NCBI GenBank assembly: GCA_023261525.1
Contig: JAHFOU010000098.1
Coordinates: 1-7,902 of the forward strand
Length of the DNA stretch: 7,902 nt
Direction: 5' to 3'
Source: Planctomycetota bacterium
Lineage (GTDB): Bacteria; Planctomycetota; SBBH01; JAHFOU01
Part shown: positions 7,240 to 7,902 of the stretch, in pieces
How positions within the stretch are numbered: position 1 is the stretch's first letter
How the letters are laid out: each line of letters opens with the position of its first letter
Notes under the pieces: generated by a model
What the model was told of the DNA's origin: nothing
Databases searched by the model: none
What the model saw: only the letters and a program-made list of their open reading frames with translations
Program-made: the position numbers and the translations under genes

Positions 7240-7902
7240 TCAAGGCTCCCACCAAGCCACGCGGCCGACCCGGGCCGTCCAGGGGGTGAAGGGCGGCAGG
7301 GTGGCGGCCGTGTTGAACAGGGTGTCGTAGTCCCAGTTGCGGGTGGGGGGGTTGTAGAAGTTCCCCCCGGTCCCGGGCCACTTCTTGGTGGCGTACTGGC
7401 TCTGCCAGAGCTCCACGAAGGAGCCCCGGATGGTGCAGGTCACCCCGGACCAGTTCTCGTGGAAGCGGGCATAGTTCTCGAACCCGCCGCTGTAGTTGGA
7501 CCCCGCGGTGGGCACGTTGCCGGCGATGAAGGCGGCGTTGTAGGTGGTGGCCGTGGCGTTCGGCAGGCTTCCGCCGGCGGTCTTGGAGTTGTTCCAGCCG
7601 TTGGAGAGGAGGTTCAGGGCGTCGCAGATGACGGCCGCGGGCTTCTTGGCGGTGGTGTTGTAGTCCCCCTTGATGTAGACGGGGTCCGGGGAGACCACGG
7701 TGAGGGCCGCCTGGAGGGTGGAGCCGTTGACCAGCTGGATGCCGTTGGGCTGGGTGCTCGTCGTGTCGGTCCGGCCTGCCCAGATCATCCCGTTCGCCGG
7801 GAACTTCCCGGAGCTGTTCAGCTTGGCCATGTCCAGCTTGGTGGTCGTGATGGTCTTTCCCTGCCGGGCATCGTAGAGCGTGGCGCTGGAGAGCGTGCCG
7901 GC
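7240..7902 (-). CDS. PilX/type IV pilus accessory-like protein, C-terminal part (5' end missing)
   Basis: The frame is open to the right edge. The visible 220 residues are the C-terminus of a longer protein, and the ATG at 7830 is internal. The sequence has features I associate with large PilX-type pilus assembly/tip proteins of delta-proteobacteria and Acidobacteriota: 'MIWAGR' early on; 'LTVVSPDPVYIKGDYNTT' with 'KKPAAVICDALNLLSNGWN'; 'NAAFIAGNVPT' then 'YSGGFENYARFHENWSG'; and 'GSFVELWQSQYATKKWPG' followed by 'YNPPTRNWDYDT' and a Pro-rich end. The Asn/Thr/Gly/aromatic composition and absence of membrane helices here suit a beta-rich extracellular domain. The N-terminal pilin-like helix would lie outside the window. 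The stop is 12 nt before the HEAT gene, implying one transcript. The family call rests on recalled patterns; the pilus link is inference. Confidence 0.75.
   Translation of the reverse strand, partial: AGTLSSATLYDARQGKTITTTKLDMAKLNSSGKFPANGMIWAGRTDTTSTQPNGIQLVNGSTLQAALTVVSPDPVYIKGDYNTTAKKPAAVICDALNLLSNGWNNSKTAGGSLPNATATTYNAAFIAGNVPTAGSNYSGGFENYARFHENWSGVTCTIRGSFVELWQSQYATKKWPGTGGNFYNPPTRNWDYDTLFNTAATLPPFTPWTARVGRVAWWEP

Overview
The window is a gene-dense, very GC-rich bacterial segment. Codon choice is dominated by G/C third positions, and the only clearly AT-rich patch is a short intergenic stretch near 3520-3560. The type IV pilus PilX-like protein, the SH3-like/HEAT-repeat exported protein, the housekeeping genes and the base composition together suggest an Acidobacteriota relative, perhaps Holophagae/Geothrix-like. 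That taxonomic guess is inference and was not searched.

Layout, left to right: (A) the 3' part of a plus-strand membrane protein with a 'VGPxxYxxxRxxxR' membrane signature (3-992, open at the left edge). (B) A minus-strand two-gene cofactor operon, nadC then birA (2541 down to 980), joined by a TTGA stop/start overlap. (C) A plus-strand pair: an N-terminal zinc-ribbon membrane protein (2540-3517) and a four-helix membrane protein ending in a C39-like papain-fold peptidase domain (3574-4359). Between them lies the window's one real regulatory-looking gap, with a consensus -35 and three helically phased GATAG repeats. (D) A minus-strand chain: the C-terminal part of a PilX/pilus-tip-like protein (open at the right edge), an exported HEAT-repeat protein and uvrB (7902 down to 4360), with gaps of only 12 and 15 nt.

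The known pieces are NAD biosynthesis (NadC), protein biotinylation (BirA) and nucleotide excision repair (UvrB). The less understood pieces are the zinc-ribbon membrane protein, the membrane-tethered C39-like peptidase and the HEAT protein placed between a pilus gene and uvrB. Gene packing is extreme. The two convergent junctions overlap by 13 nt (980-992) or abut with no gap (4359/4360), and the divergent nadC/zinc-ribbon pair has start codons that overlap on opposite strands (CATGATG at 2539-2545). There is no gene-free stretch longer than 60 nt, and I see no tRNA, rRNA, CRISPR array, insertion sequence or convincing intrinsic terminator.
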